A stretch of 64,000 nucleotides of DNA from Rhizobium sp. WYCCWR10014 (GCF_001657485.1 NZ_LXFU01000037.1:620001-684000), one strand, 5' to 3'; counted from the first letter of the stretch, positions 1-8,137 are shown. Notes: generated by a model from the letters alone, not told the origin. Made by a program: numbers and translations.

Positions 1-63
1 CTGACGATCGGCGCCATCATGTTCGCGCTTGCGGCCCGCAGCACCAGAAAGAGGATCGGTTGA
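1..63 (+). CDS. ABC-2 type exporter permease, C-terminal end only
   Basis: Frame 1 is open from the window edge and ends at TGA 61-63. The 20 visible residues include a hydrophobic piece followed by a basic tail (RSTRKRIG), as at the cytoplasmic end of an ABC-2 permease. The next gene starts two bases later and is an ABC-2 permease of the YbhR/YhhJ kind. In the E. coli ybhFSR arrangement an ATPase/permease gene precedes two such permeases, so this is probably the sister permease. Too little is present to prove the family; the call rests mainly on context. Confidence 0.6.
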   Translation: MTIGAIMFALAARSTRKRIG

Positions 64-64
64 G

Positions 65-1174
65 ATGTGGACAAGGCTCTACGCCCTGATCGTCAAGGAA
101 TTGCTCGCCGTCCTGCGTGATCCCAAGGGTCGCGCCATCCTGATCGGCCCGCCGATCGTCCAGCTTCTCGTCTTCTCCTATGCGGCGACGCTCGAAGTCC
201 GCAATGTCGACGTCCTGATCCTCAACCGCGACAGCGGTCACTGGGGCCAGGAACTGATCGAGCGCATCGATGGCTCGCCGACCTTCCGGAAAATCGAGAT
301 TGCAGGAAGCCAGACGGAGGTCCGGGCAGCGATAGACAACCAGACGGCCATTGCCGCCCTCGAGATCGGCCCGGACTTTTCCCGCAATATTGAGGCGGGA
401 GCGCCGGCCGATCTGCAGGTGGTGCTCGACGGCCGCCGCTCCAACGCCTCGCAGATCGTCGCGGGTTATCTCTCGCAGATCGGGGCGGCGCTTGCCGCCG
501 AGACGCCGGCCGGCAAACGTGCCGGCGCCGATATCGTCTCGACCGTGCCGCGCAACTGGTTCAACCCGAACCTCACCTATCAATGGTTCATGGTGCCGAA
601 CCTCATTGCCAGCATCGCGCTGCTGATTGGCCTGATCGTCACGGCGCTGTCGATCGCCCGCGAGCGCGAGCTTGGCACCTTCGACCAGTTGATGGTCTCG
701 CCGCTGCGCATCCACGAGATCCTGATCGGCAAACTGATCCCGCCGATGATGATCGGCCTCTTCCACATCACCGTCTATATCCTGGCCGCCGTCTTCCTCT
801 TCGAGGTGCCACTGCGCGGCTCGCTCTTCCTGCTGTACGGCAGCGCAATCTTCTATCTCGGTTCGGTCGCCGGCCTTGGCCTGTTCATCTCGGCGCTGTC
901 GATGACACAGCAGCAGGCGATCCTCGGCGCCTTCCTGTTCATGGTTCCGGCCATGCTGCTCTCAGGCTTTGCAACGCCCATCGAAAACATGCCCGGGTGG
1001 TTGCAGCCGGTGACCCTGATCAATCCGCTGCGCTATTTCCTGGTGATCGTCAAAGGCGTCTTCCTCAAGGATATCCCCTTGAGCGAGGTGGTGAATCAGA
1101 CGATCCCGCTGGCGCTGATTGCAGCCGTCACCCTCAGCGCAGCCGCCTGGCTCTTCCGACGGCGGCTGGAATAA
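65..1174 (+). CDS. ABC-2 type exporter permease (YbhR/YhhJ-like)
   Basis: The product has 369 residues and is an integral inner-membrane subunit of an ABC exporter of the drug/organic compound type. It shows the ABC-2 layout: one N-terminal membrane helix (about 20-45), a large periplasmic loop (about 45-175), then five hydrophobic helices from about 180 to the C-terminus. The stretch ARERELGTFDQLMVSPL is the conserved cytoplasmic coupling region of YbhR/YhhJ permeases. The ATG at 65 lies two bases after the stop of the preceding permease, so the genes are translationally coupled; an upstream in-frame start at 29 would lie inside that gene. Substrate cannot be read from the sequence. Confidence 0.88.
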   Translation: MWTRLYALIVKELLAVLRDPKGRAILIGPPIVQLLVFSYAATLEVRNVDVLILNRDSGHWGQELIERIDGSPTFRKIEIAGSQTEVRAAIDNQTAIAALEIGPDFSRNIEAGAPADLQVVLDGRRSNASQIVAGYLSQIGAALAAETPAGKRAGADIVSTVPRNWFNPNLTYQWFMVPNLIASIALLIGLIVTALSIARERELGTFDQLMVSPLRIHEILIGKLIPPMMIGLFHITVYILAAVFLFEVPLRGSLFLLYGSAIFYLGSVAGLGLFISALSMTQQQAILGAFLFMVPAMLLSGFATPIENMPGWLQPVTLINPLRYFLVIVKGVFLKDIPLSEVVNQTIPLALIAAVTLSAAAWLFRRRLE

Positions 1175-1237
1175 ACCAGTGCTTCGGCCACCTCACAGAA
1201 TGTGAACCGGCCTTCCAAAGCGTGACTCTCTCCTGCC

Positions 1238-1262
1238 GGAACCTCGGATTGGCGCGGTCGTT
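1238..1262 (+). promoter_or_regulatory. EcfG-type general stress promoter
   Basis: GGAAC at 1238-1242 and CGTT at 1259-1262 are separated by exactly 16 bases, the alphaproteobacterial EcfG (general stress sigma) consensus. The -10 element lies 34 bases before the ATG of the glycine-zipper gene at 1297. The same spacing occurs in front of phyR, the HWE kinase and the DUF883 gene in this window. Confidence 0.8.
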
Positions 1263-1296
1263 ACTCAAGCGCAACCCCAGCAAAGGAGAAGCAAAA

Positions 1297-1692
1297 ATGT
1301 ACAAGATCCTACTTGTCTCCAGCGCCCTTGCGCTGTCGTCTCTTGCCACCAATGCTCTGGCTGACGGAGCCGTCACCGGTGCCGCCGGTGGCGCCATCAC
1401 CGGCGCGATCGTCGGTGGTCCCGTGGGTGCTGCTATTGGCGGCGTGGCTGGCGGTGTCGCCGGTGCCGTTGTCGATCCTCCGCCGCGCGAGGTCGTCACC
1501 TATGTCCAGCAGCAGCCGGCCCCGACCGCCTCCGTGGTGGTCCAGGAACCGATCGTCGTCGGCAAGCCGCTTCCAGCAGACGTTGTCGTGACGCCGGTGC
1601 CTGACAATCCGAAATACGCTTATACGGTCATCAACAATCAACACGTGATTGTCGAACCCCGCACACACCGCGTGGTGCAGGTGATAGAATAA
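1297..1692 (+). CDS. secreted glycine-zipper, DUF1236-like stress protein
   Basis: The product has 131 residues. A signal peptide is clear (residues 1-22, cut near LADG). It is followed by a Gly/Ala-rich glycine-zipper stretch (about 23-62, repeated GGAxxG/GAAIGG units) that probably packs into or against a membrane. The C-terminal part (about 85-131: YAYTVINNQHVIVEPRTH) resembles the short DUF1236 module common in Rhizobiales. The start at 1297 has AGGAGA at 1284-1289; longer upstream reading in this frame lacks a signal peptide. A consensus EcfG promoter precedes it and a strong terminator follows it, so it is a single-gene unit. Function is unknown; envelope stress protection is an inference from the promoter. 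Confidence 0.82.
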   Translation: MYKILLVSSALALSSLATNALADGAVTGAAGGAITGAIVGGPVGAAIGGVAGGVAGAVVDPPPREVVTYVQQQPAPTASVVVQEPIVVGKPLPADVVVTPVPDNPKYAYTVINNQHVIVEPRTHRVVQVIE

Positions 1693-1701
1693 TCAGGCAA
1701 C

Positions 1702-1920
1702 CTAAGCCGCCTGTTGCGGCTCGGCAACTTCCGGCCCCGCTTCGGCGGGGCCGTTTTTCGTGCGTCTGCACCAGGTGCCGATCCGCTTAAACAGGCGGAG
1801 AAGGTGACGTGGCAGCGTAAACCCCTGCGGCAGCGCCTCTATTGGAATTCGGTCACCGTAAAGCTTGCCTTGTTTGAGCGATAGAATGTGCATGCTGGAA
1901 AGCATGAGCCGATCCCCCAT
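1702..1920 (-). CDS. possible small protein of unknown function
   Basis: A 72-residue frame on the minus strand starting MGDRLMLSSMHILS. It has a basic middle (HLLRLFKRIGTWCRRTK) and an acidic, Ala/Pro-rich tail. No family is recognised. The tail runs through the terminator hairpin of the neighbouring plus-strand gene (1732-1759), which weakens the case because that hairpin explains part of the base composition. It could be a real membrane-associated small protein or a chance frame. Confidence 0.3.
   Translation of the reverse strand: MGDRLMLSSMHILSLKQGKLYGDRIPIEALPQGFTLPRHLLRLFKRIGTWCRRTKNGPAEAGPEVAEPQQAA
1732..1759 (+). terminator. rho-independent terminator of the glycine-zipper gene
   Basis: A perfect 9-bp stem (CGGCCCCGC 1732-1740 with GCGGGGCCG 1745-1753) closes a TTCG tetraloop and is followed by TTTTT (1754-1758). 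It sits 40 bases after the stop codon at 1692. Confidence 0.9.
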
Positions 1921-2002
1921 CCCGGTTGATGGGATCAGCGTGGCCCACGCGTCATGCTATGTCTTTAAGGTCTAACTAAAAGTTGCAAAAACTTGCAAAG
2001 GC

Positions 2003-3538
2003 CTATAGGCGCGGCCGCATGCCGGCGCGCGCCAGCCCTTCCAGAACCGGCGCAAAACGCTGGGGATCCTTGGCCGGCTGGCCTGCCAGAATGCCTTCCA
2101 GCGTTACATCAGGTGCAATCGCTCCGAGCGCGCGCAGGAACTGCTGCGCCTGCTCCATATTGCCGAGATGCGCGTGTGCGGCGATCAGCATCCAGTAGGT
2201 CGGGTCGAAATGGGCATTGAGCGCCAGCGAACGTGACGCGTATGAAAGTGCCGCCTCGTAATTGCCGCGGAAGATTTCCGCCATGGCAATGCCCGTCAGC
2301 GAAAAACGCGCATCAGGATCGCGGGGTCCCAATCTCACCGCGCGGTGCAGGCGCACGAGCGCATGTTCGATATCGCCGCAGTGCAAGGCGGCAATACCGG
2401 AACAGGCCGCCACCAGAAGATCGTTGGGATTGGCCGCAGCGGCAGCCTCCAGCACGGCCATGCCGCCTTCATAATCCTTGCCCACCTGCAACAGCGCCAT
2501 GCCGCAATGAGCCATCACCCGAGGATCGCCCGCCGAATGCTGGAGCCCGCGACGGGCAAGGCTGATGCATTCCGCCTTGTCGTCCTCTCCAAGCCGCGGC
2601 CAGCCCATGGTAATGCGGTGTTCGAGCGCCCAGGCGGCATGCGAAAGCAGCATCGCATTTTCCGGCTCCATGGCGAGAGCCTCCTGCAGCAAGGTATAGG
2701 CGGCGGCGTTGCTTTCGATCGACTCGTCGATGATCGCGGCAAGCGCACGCAGATAGAGATCATAAACTGCCGGGCTGTTCGGCCTGTCGCGTCGTGACCT
2801 CTGGATTTCGGCGATCTCTATCGCCGGCTCGACGATCGAGGCGACGCGTTCGGTGATACGGTCCTGGAAGGCGAAGATGTGGCTTATGCCGTCTTCAAAA
2901 TGATCAGCCCAGAGGTTGGCCGCCGTCACGCCGTCGACCAGTTGCACATTGATACGCACCTGCCCGCCTTCCCGCCGGATGCTGCCTTCCAGCAGGTAGC
3001 GCACTCCCAATTCCCTGGCCACCTCTCGCACATCGATGCTGCGTCCCTTGTAAATGAAGGCGGAATAGCGCGAGACGACCGAAAAGGAGCGGAAGCGCGC
3101 AAGGGCCGTGATGATCTCCGTCACCACGCCATCGGCAAAATAATCCTGATCGACATCGCCGCTGAGATTGACGAAAGGAAGAACCGCGACGGAAGGCAGC
3201 TGCGGCGCTGCAGGCGCCATCCCTGCATCGTCCTGGCGCGGCAGGCGATAACCGACCCTGGGAACGGTGACGATCCAGTCCGTGCCATCGGACCTTGCGC
3301 CCAGAAGCTTCCTGAGCGTGGCAATCTGAACCGTGAGGTTGCCTTCTTCCACGGCAAGCCCCGGCCAGGCCCGCTCTATCAGATCCGCCTTGGTGACGAC
3401 CCGGCCCTCGGCCTCCAGCAGCATGCCCAGCAGCGCTACCGGCCGCGCTCCTGTCGCAACGGACTTCCCGTCCCGCCACAGGATTCCTGTCACGGGATCG
3501 TAAACGAACGGACCAAAGGAGAGCGTCGAGCTGACCAT
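2003..3538 (-). CDS. winged-helix transcriptional regulator with TPR-type C-terminus
   Basis: The product has 511 residues. The N-terminal ~95 residues are an OmpR/PhoB-type winged helix (VALLGMLLEAEGRVVTKADLI..., then TVQIATLRKLLG and a RVGYRL wing), with the DNA-binding domain first as in CadC/ToxR-like regulators. Residues about 115-230 form a TolB-like amino-terminal module (PSVAVLPFVNLSG, DYFADGVVTEIITAL, YLLEGSIRR), as in many rhizobial adenylate-cyclase-related regulators. The rest is helical TPR-like repeat sequence (AAYTLLQEALAMEPENAMLL, ALVRLHRAVRLGPRDPDARF). No membrane segment is obvious. It is transcribed alone, away from the sugar genes behind it. Its target and signal are unknown. 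Confidence 0.85.
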   Translation of the reverse strand: MVSSTLSFGPFVYDPVTGILWRDGKSVATGARPVALLGMLLEAEGRVVTKADLIERAWPGLAVEEGNLTVQIATLRKLLGARSDGTDWIVTVPRVGYRLPRQDDAGMAPAAPQLPSVAVLPFVNLSGDVDQDYFADGVVTEIITALARFRSFSVVSRYSAFIYKGRSIDVREVARELGVRYLLEGSIRREGGQVRINVQLVDGVTAANLWADHFEDGISHIFAFQDRITERVASIVEPAIEIAEIQRSRRDRPNSPAVYDLYLRALAAIIDESIESNAAAYTLLQEALAMEPENAMLLSHAAWALEHRITMGWPRLGEDDKAECISLARRGLQHSAGDPRVMAHCGMALLQVGKDYEGGMAVLEAAAAANPNDLLVAACSGIAALHCGDIEHALVRLHRAVRLGPRDPDARFSLTGIAMAEIFRGNYEAALSYASRSLALNAHFDPTYWMLIAAHAHLGNMEQAQQFLRALGAIAPDVTLEGILAGQPAKDPQRFAPVLEGLARAGMRPRL

Positions 3539-3592
3539 GCAGAAGCATAGCGTGAAAGTCTCGCAAACGAAAAGCGGATCAACGCGCCGATG

Positions 3593-3635
3593 CGCTGGAT
3601 AAGCTGCCGTCGGATGAACGGCGGCCTATCCAGCG
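3593..3635 (-). terminator. hairpin after the Gfo/Idh gene, possible terminator
   Basis: Nine-base arms CGCTGGATA (3593-3601) and TATCCAGCG (3627-3635) pair, with an inner GCCGT/ACGGC stem. It lies just past the stop of the minus-strand oxidoreductase gene and before the next minus-strand gene. No U-run follows directly, so termination is only possible. Confidence 0.4.
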
Positions 3636-3642
3636 GACAGGA

Positions 3643-4686
3643 TCAGACCTTCAGCTCGCGCCGCTCGCGCTCGGTCACCATCGCAAGGTCGAGCACCTTC
3701 TGCAGGTTGGCGGCGTGGCGGAAGTTCGGATCCGGCTGGATGCCGCTTGCCACGGCCTCGGCAAAACGCTGGTAGTTGGTCGCCACCGGTTCAACCTCGA
3801 TCTTCGTCCAGGTGGCGGTTTCGACATCCTCGCCGAGGCAGCCATGCAGCTCGGAGCCGCTGGGACGATGGATGACCTCAAGGCTGCCTCTCTCGCCATA
3901 AATGCGCAGCTTCAACTCGTTCAGATGCCCTGTCGCCCAACGGCTGGCATGGATGACGCCGAGTGCACCATTGGCGAAATCGACAGACATGGTGAAGCTG
4001 TCATTGGCATCGAGCAGATATTCGCCGATCTGGCCGCCCGGCGCCTTGTTAAAGGTCTTCAACCGCGCAAAGACGTGGTCGATGTCGGTCGCCGCACCAT
4101 AGGCGGCGAAATCGAGGATATGGATGCCGACATCGCCGAGCACGCCGTTCGAACCGTGCCCGGTGGAAAGCCGCCAGAGCCAGGTCGATTCCGTGCGCCA
4201 GTCGCCCCAGGCGCGCGACACCAGCCAGCTCTGGAGATAAGAGGCTTCCACGTGCCTGATCGTGCCGAGCTCGCCGGCGAGCACCATCTCACGGGCGCGC
4301 TGCAGCGGCGCCACGTTGCGATAGGTGAGGTTCACCATGTTGATGACGCCGGCTTTTTCGGCCGCCTCCGTCATCTCCAGCGCCTTCGCATAATTCTCCG
4401 CCAGCGGTTTTTCGCAGAAGACGTGCTTGCCGGCGGCAATCAGAGCCATCGTCGTCGGGTGATGGATGCGGTCGGGCGTCACGTTCGTCGCCGCATCGAA
4501 TTCACCCCAGGCGATCGCCTCCTCCAGTGAAAGAAACCGCTTTTCGATGTTGAACTTGTCGGCGAAGGCCGAAAGCCGCTCAGGATCGGTGTCGACGGCG
4601 CCGACCACCGTCACGCCGTCGATCAGGGGGAAGCGAGCGAGCTGGTTTTTCGCCATCACGCCGGTGCCAAGAACGAGTAGTCGCAT
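3643..4686 (-). CDS. Gfo/Idh/MocA family NAD(P)-dependent oxidoreductase
   Basis: The product has 347 residues. It has an N-terminal Rossmann fold (MRLLVLGTGVMAKNQLARF) and the conserved EKPLA motif at about residues 92-96, whose Lys is the usual catalytic/substrate-binding residue. The C-terminal alpha/beta domain carries GDVGIHILDF, which contains the conserved His/Asp region. Such enzymes oxidise or reduce sugars and inositols in the cytoplasm. It lies nine bases downstream of a ThuA-like gene on the same strand, a pairing common in rhizobial sugar catabolism, so it probably acts on a trehalose-type or other keto-sugar. The exact substrate cannot be told. Confidence 0.88.
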   Translation of the reverse strand: MRLLVLGTGVMAKNQLARFPLIDGVTVVGAVDTDPERLSAFADKFNIEKRFLSLEEAIAWGEFDAATNVTPDRIHHPTTMALIAAGKHVFCEKPLAENYAKALEMTEAAEKAGVINMVNLTYRNVAPLQRAREMVLAGELGTIRHVEASYLQSWLVSRAWGDWRTESTWLWRLSTGHGSNGVLGDVGIHILDFAAYGAATDIDHVFARLKTFNKAPGGQIGEYLLDANDSFTMSVDFANGALGVIHASRWATGHLNELKLRIYGERGSLEVIHRPSGSELHGCLGEDVETATWTKIEVEPVATNYQRFAEAVASGIQPDPNFRHAANLQKVLDLAMVTERERRELKV

Positions 4687-4695
4687 GGATGCTCC

Positions 4696-5481
4696 TCAGC
4701 GGTAACCGGCTTCGCCGGAGTGGTGCAGTTTCGGGCCGCGTTCGACGATCGGCTCCAGTGCTTTTTCTACCGGCACATTTGGGGCGTCGGTGATACCAGT
4801 CAACGACCCCTGAGGGTTATAAGCCCACTTCACACCATTGATCAGCACCTTCTGGACATTGACGTCGTGATAGGTGGGATAGGTCTCGTGGCCGGGGCGG
4901 AAATAGAAGATATTGCCGGCGCCACGGCGCCAGGTCAGGCCCGAGCGGAACACTTCGCCGCCCTGGAACCAGGAGATGAACACCGTTTCGAGCGGCTCCG
5001 GCACCGAGAACTGCTCGCCGTACATTTCCTCGTTCTCAAGCTCGAAATGCTCGCCGATGCCTGCGGCGATCGGATGGCGCTGATTGATCGTCCACAGACG
5101 CTCGCGCTCGCCCGCCTCGCGCCATTTCAGCGCGCAGGGCGTGCCCATCAGCCGCTTGAAGATCTTGGAGAAATGGCCTGAATGCAGCACCAGCAGGCCC
5201 ATGCCTTCCCAGACGCGCTTGGCGACACGCTCGACAACGACATCGGAGACCGCGCCGTGATCCTTGTGGCCCCACCAGGTCAACACGTCGGTCTCAGTAA
5301 GGCGGGCTTCGCTGAGGCCGTGTTCCGGCTCCTGCAGCGTCGCTGTCGTCGCCGAGATATCGGAATCGCTATTCAACGCGTTGGCGATCGTCGTGTGCAT
5401 GCCTTCGGGATAAATATCCCGGACGATGGCATTGGTATTCTCGTGGATATTCTCTCCCCAGACGACGGTGCGAATGGCCAT
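4696..5481 (-). CDS. ThuA-like domain protein (trehalose utilisation family)
   Basis: The product has 261 residues with a ThuA/class I amidotransferase-like fold: VVWGENIHE at the start, DVLTWWGHKDHG at about 65-76, LLVLHSGHFSKIFKRLMG at about 92-109 and a late FYFRPGHETYPTYH. ThuA in Sinorhizobium is linked to catabolism of trehalose and related disaccharides via keto-sugar intermediates. I chose the ATG at 5481 because AGGAG stands at the right distance before it; a longer frame to 5592 has no ribosome site and adds a non-homologous basic N-terminus. It is the first gene of a two-gene unit with the Gfo/Idh oxidoreductase. Confidence 0.85.
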   Translation of the reverse strand: MAIRTVVWGENIHENTNAIVRDIYPEGMHTTIANALNSDSDISATTATLQEPEHGLSEARLTETDVLTWWGHKDHGAVSDVVVERVAKRVWEGMGLLVLHSGHFSKIFKRLMGTPCALKWREAGERERLWTINQRHPIAAGIGEHFELENEEMYGEQFSVPEPLETVFISWFQGGEVFRSGLTWRRGAGNIFYFRPGHETYPTYHDVNVQKVLINGVKWAYNPQGSLTGITDAPNVPVEKALEPIVERGPKLHHSGEAGYR

Positions 5482-5672
5482 GATGTGCTCCTGTAGAACC
5501 TGGAAGTATCGATAGGCGGGAAGGCAGGATTCAAAGCGCTTTGGAAAACAGCGCTGGCTGCGCCTCGTCTCCTCCACGTCCAAAGAACACATAGACCTTT
5601 GTCAGTATTTTGACAAAGGGGAAAATTTACCGGCCGGAGGCGGAGAAACCGCCTGCCAATATCGCAGCAATA

Positions 5673-6014
5673 TCAATGCGAAACGGATTTCGAGAATAGA
5701 TTGACGACCACAACGCCCGATATGATCAGCCCGAGCCCCACGACTGCCGGCAGGTCGAGGCGCTGCTTGAAGAAGACCAGACCGACCGAGGAAATCAGCA
5801 CGATTCCCAAAGCGCTCCAAATCGCATAGGCGATACCGACGGGGATGCTTTTCAGCGTGAGCGACAGGCAATAGAAGGCGGCAGCATAACAGGCGACGAC
5901 GAGTGCCGTCGGCCCGATGCGGGTGAACTGCTGCGATAGCTGCAGCGCGGTCGTGCCGATGACTTCGAGCACGATAGCTGCAAACAGCAGCCCGTAGACG
6001 GCGGCCTGGCTCAT
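5673..6014 (-). CDS. small multidrug resistance (SMR) efflux transporter
   Basis: The product has 113 residues and four membrane helices, the EmrE/SugE length and layout. The proton/substrate-coupling Glu sits in helix 1 (AAIVLEVIGTTALQLSQ), helix 3 has GIAYAIWSALGIVLI, and helix 4 has the GLGLIISGVVVVNL dimerisation stretch. It should export small cations such as quaternary amines as a dimer in the inner membrane. It begins 18 bases after the TetR gene on the same strand, so regulator and pump form one unit controlled from the palindrome at 6610-6623. Confidence 0.92.
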   Translation of the reverse strand: MSQAAVYGLLFAAIVLEVIGTTALQLSQQFTRIGPTALVVACYAAAFYCLSLTLKSIPVGIAYAIWSALGIVLISSVGLVFFKQRLDLPAVVGLGLIISGVVVVNLFSKSVSH

Positions 6015-6032
6015 GGCGGATTCCTTTTCGAA

Positions 6033-6596
6033 TTACCTGCCGGTCAGTTCGACAAGGCGATCGATAAGATCCCGCCTCAGAACGCCGTTGATATCATGGC
6101 TTTCCAACGTGTCCGCGAACCAAAGTCCGTCGGCGGCGAAACGCACGACTTGCGTGTCGAGGGAGGAATCGGTGCCGATATATTCCTCGGCTCGCGCCTG
6201 CACCCATTGGCGCCAGCGAAGACGCAGCCGGGGCTCGGCAAGAAGCGCGATCGTCACTTGCGTCCAACTCCGGGAATCGTCGGGGCGTTCCTTGAGACCG
6301 GATACCGCTCTGAGATAGGCGCGGGTGAAGCGCCCCTGCGGCAGCGGATCGCCGCGCATCAGTTCCTCTATATCGGCGTCGAACTTTTCGAGCAGGCTCT
6401 CGAACAGGGCATCGAGCAGCGCATTCTTTGTTGGGAAGTGATGCAGCAGCCCACCCTTGCTGACGCTGGACGCAGCGGAAACCGCATCGAGCGTGACGGC
6501 GGCCATGCCGTCGCTGGCAGCAAGGCGCGCGGCGACCTCCAGCAACTGCTGGCGCACGAGCACGGGCTGTTTCTTGCGATGATGAGCGTTCGACAT
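6033..6596 (-). CDS. TetR family repressor of the adjacent SMR pump
   Basis: The product has 187 residues. The N-terminal TetR helix-turn-helix is clear (VRQQLLEVAARLAASDGMAAVTLDAV, SVSKGGLLHHFPTKNALLDALF). The C-terminal ligand domain matches the TetR_C type with a FDADIEELM start. It is co-oriented with and immediately upstream of the SMR transporter, and a perfect palindrome lies in its own promoter. Ligand-relieved autorepression of the repressor-pump operon is the likely mode; the ligand is unknown. Confidence 0.9.
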   Translation of the reverse strand: MSNAHHRKKQPVLVRQQLLEVAARLAASDGMAAVTLDAVSAASSVSKGGLLHHFPTKNALLDALFESLLEKFDADIEELMRGDPLPQGRFTRAYLRAVSGLKERPDDSRSWTQVTIALLAEPRLRLRWRQWVQARAEEYIGTDSSLDTQVVRFAADGLWFADTLESHDINGVLRRDLIDRLVELTGR

Positions 6597-6604
6597 GCAA
6601 ATAA

Positions 6605-6631
6605 AAGATACCGTCCGGACGGTTTTGTCAA
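6605..6631 (-). promoter_or_regulatory. promoter with 14-bp palindromic operator for the TetR-SMR operon
   Basis: ACCGTCCGGACGGT (6610-6623) is a perfect 14-bp palindrome. Read on the minus strand, TTGACA (6631-6626) stands just upstream of it and TATCTT (6610-6605) or TTTTAT (6606-6601) just downstream. The palindrome therefore fills the -35/-10 spacer. The repressor ATG is at 6596, so the transcript leader is very short. The placement is typical of a TetR operator. Confidence 0.75.
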
Positions 6632-6742
6632 GAGGAATCGGCCACGCCCTTCCGTCCCGGCATTATGCGCGAAATGCCGCGGCACCTTGATGACAGTTGC
6701 GATCATTTTCCGCCCGGTGCATGAAGGGCCTGGGGGATCAGG

Positions 6743-7171
6743 ATGGCATGGGATGGTTTCGTGACGGAAAAGGTCACCACACTCTATGAGGCGATCGGCG
6801 GCGATCCTGTCGTACGGGCGTTGACGCACCGCTTCGACGAGCTGATGGACACGCTGCCGGAGGCGAGAAACGTGCGCGCCGTGCACCCGCCGAGCCTTAC
6901 GGGCAGTGAAGAGAAATTCTACGAGTATATGAGCGGTTATCTCGGCGGCCCCCCGCTCTATACCGACAAGCGCGGCCATCCGCGCCTGCGCAGCCGCCAT
7001 TTCGTCGCCGAGATCGGCCCTGTGGAGCGCGACGAATGGCTGCTCTGCTTCCGCCGCGCCCTGGACGAGACGATCGCAAGCCAGGCGCTGCGCGATCTCA
7101 TCTGGGCGCCGGTGGAACGGCTCGCCTATCACATGCAGAACAAGGTCCCCGACAACAAGGAACAACCATGA
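6743..7171 (+). CDS. group II truncated hemoglobin-like protein
   Basis: The product has 142 residues and resembles TrbO-type truncated globins: TLYEAIGGDPVVRALTHRFDELM at the A/B helix, then FYEYMSGYLGGPPLYTDKRGHPRLRSRH, whose final His region fits the proximal F8 site. The G-helix stretch DEWLLCFRRAL carries the Trp of group II globins. Such proteins bind oxygen or NO in the cytoplasm and are tied to oxidative/nitrosative stress. The stop overlaps the ATG of the following DUF423 gene by two bases, so the two are coupled. Confidence 0.85.
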   Translation: MAWDGFVTEKVTTLYEAIGGDPVVRALTHRFDELMDTLPEARNVRAVHPPSLTGSEEKFYEYMSGYLGGPPLYTDKRGHPRLRSRHFVAEIGPVERDEWLLCFRRALDETIASQALRDLIWAPVERLAYHMQNKVPDNKEQP

Positions 7172-7539
7172 GCTTGAACGCGCGTCTGGAGCCGGTGCTC
7201 TATCTCTTCGCCGGCCTGTTCGGCGTTGCCGGCGTGGCGCTTGCCGCCCTTGCTGCCCACGGCGGCGGCGAGGCCAATCTTGCGGCATCCGCATCTGCCA
7301 TGTGCCTTGCCCACGCCCCCGCCCTGCTGGCATTGGCGCTCGGCAACGCCAGGCTTAGAACCGCCTGGCTGGCCGGTTTGCTAATGATTGTCGGAACACT
7401 GCTTTTTGCGGGCGATCTCGTCACCCTGCGATTTGCCGGCTCCGGCCTCTTCCCCTATGCCGCGCCGACCGGCGGCTGGGCGATGATGCTTGGCTGGCTG
7501 GCCGTTGCGGCAGGCGCTGTCTTCCGGGTTAAGGCGTGA
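7168..7539 (+). CDS. DUF423 family small membrane protein
   Basis: The product has 123 residues and four hydrophobic helices (about 8-34, 44-60, 66-88 and 98-120). The DUF423 pattern is visible in the N-terminal FAGLFGVAGVALAALAAHG and the AHAPALLALAL segment. The ATG at 7168 overlaps the stop of the globin gene (ATGA), which fixes the start. Function of the family is unknown; it sits in the inner membrane. Pairing with a truncated globin hints at a shared stress role, but that is inference only. Confidence 0.85.
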   Translation: MSLNARLEPVLYLFAGLFGVAGVALAALAAHGGGEANLAASASAMCLAHAPALLALALGNARLRTAWLAGLLMIVGTLLFAGDLVTLRFAGSGLFPYAAPTGGWAMMLGWLAVAAGAVFRVKA

Positions 7540-7643
7540 GAAGCGTCGGGGCGGCTCCCCTTCTGAAGACGCGCTCGTAAAATCGCTCGCGGCATGCGGG
7601 ATATAGAGGCGGCTGACGGGAAGTTTCGCCTCTCCTCCCTCAT

Positions 7644-7691
7644 CCTGTGACAAGCACAGTAATGACGGGAGGGGAGGTGCAGAGCGAATGG
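7644..7691. repeat. dispersed intergenic repeat, copy A
   Basis: The 22-base core at 7644-7665 matches the core at 16361-16382 at 20 of 22 positions, including CAAGCACAG. Both copies carry CGAATGG 40-41 bases after the core start. Ends of the core can pair (TCCTG/CAG). It lies in the gap between the DUF423 gene and the convergent ABM gene and encodes nothing that I recognise. Confidence 0.65.
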
Positions 7692-7822
7692 AAAAACCAA
7701 GCATTAGCGAGGCAAACCGCTTAACCTCGATCAGCTCCAGCCGGCTTGCTCCTGCAAGTCGAAGCTTCAACACCCGGGCGTCGCTTTCCCGCCTTTGCGC
7801 ATGAAAACCGCAACAACCAAAA

Positions 7823-8137
7823 TTAAATGCCGTCGACCACGTTAAAGCCTTCGAAGACCGGCGGCCCCTTGTAGATCGCCTTGTGATCGCCGGCATTGCG
7901 GTGCGCCGCGCGAAAGCTCTCGGACTTAGTCCAGTTCTGAAAATCCGCTTCGCTTTTCCAGACCGTGTGCGAGGAATAGAGCGTATAGCCCTCCTCTTCG
8001 TTGGCCTTGCCGCGCAGCAGGCGGAATTCGACGAAACCAGGCACCTCGGGCAGGCTGGAATCGCGATTACGCCAGACCGTCTCGAAATCGCCTTCGCTGC
8101 CGGTTGCAACCTTGAAGCGGTTCATTGCGATATACAT
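7823..8137 (-). CDS. antibiotic biosynthesis monooxygenase (ABM) domain protein, heme-degradation type
   Basis: The product has 104 residues and is a single ABM ferredoxin-like domain: MYIAMNRFKVATGSEGDFE, PGFVEFRLLRG, then SSHTVWKSEADFQNWTKSESFRAAH. The Asn near residue 7 and the W-F-His stretch at about 66-79 match the IsdG/HmoB-type heme-degrading monooxygenases. It is the last gene of a three-gene minus-strand unit (DUF2325, 90-residue protein, ABM) lying beside tonB and hmuPSTUV. Cytoplasmic release of iron from imported heme is the probable role; other ABM enzymes act on quinones, so substrate is inferred from context. Confidence 0.82.
   Translation of the reverse strand: MYIAMNRFKVATGSEGDFETVWRNRDSSLPEVPGFVEFRLLRGKANEEEGYTLYSSHTVWKSEADFQNWTKSESFRAAHRNAGDHKAIYKGPPVFEGFNVVDGI

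Noticed and set aside
583..1296. Long open frame leading into the glycine-zipper gene
   Set aside because: It is an out-of-frame reading of the ABC-2 permease and of the intergenic gap; the real gene starts at ATG 1297 with a ribosome site and a signal peptide.
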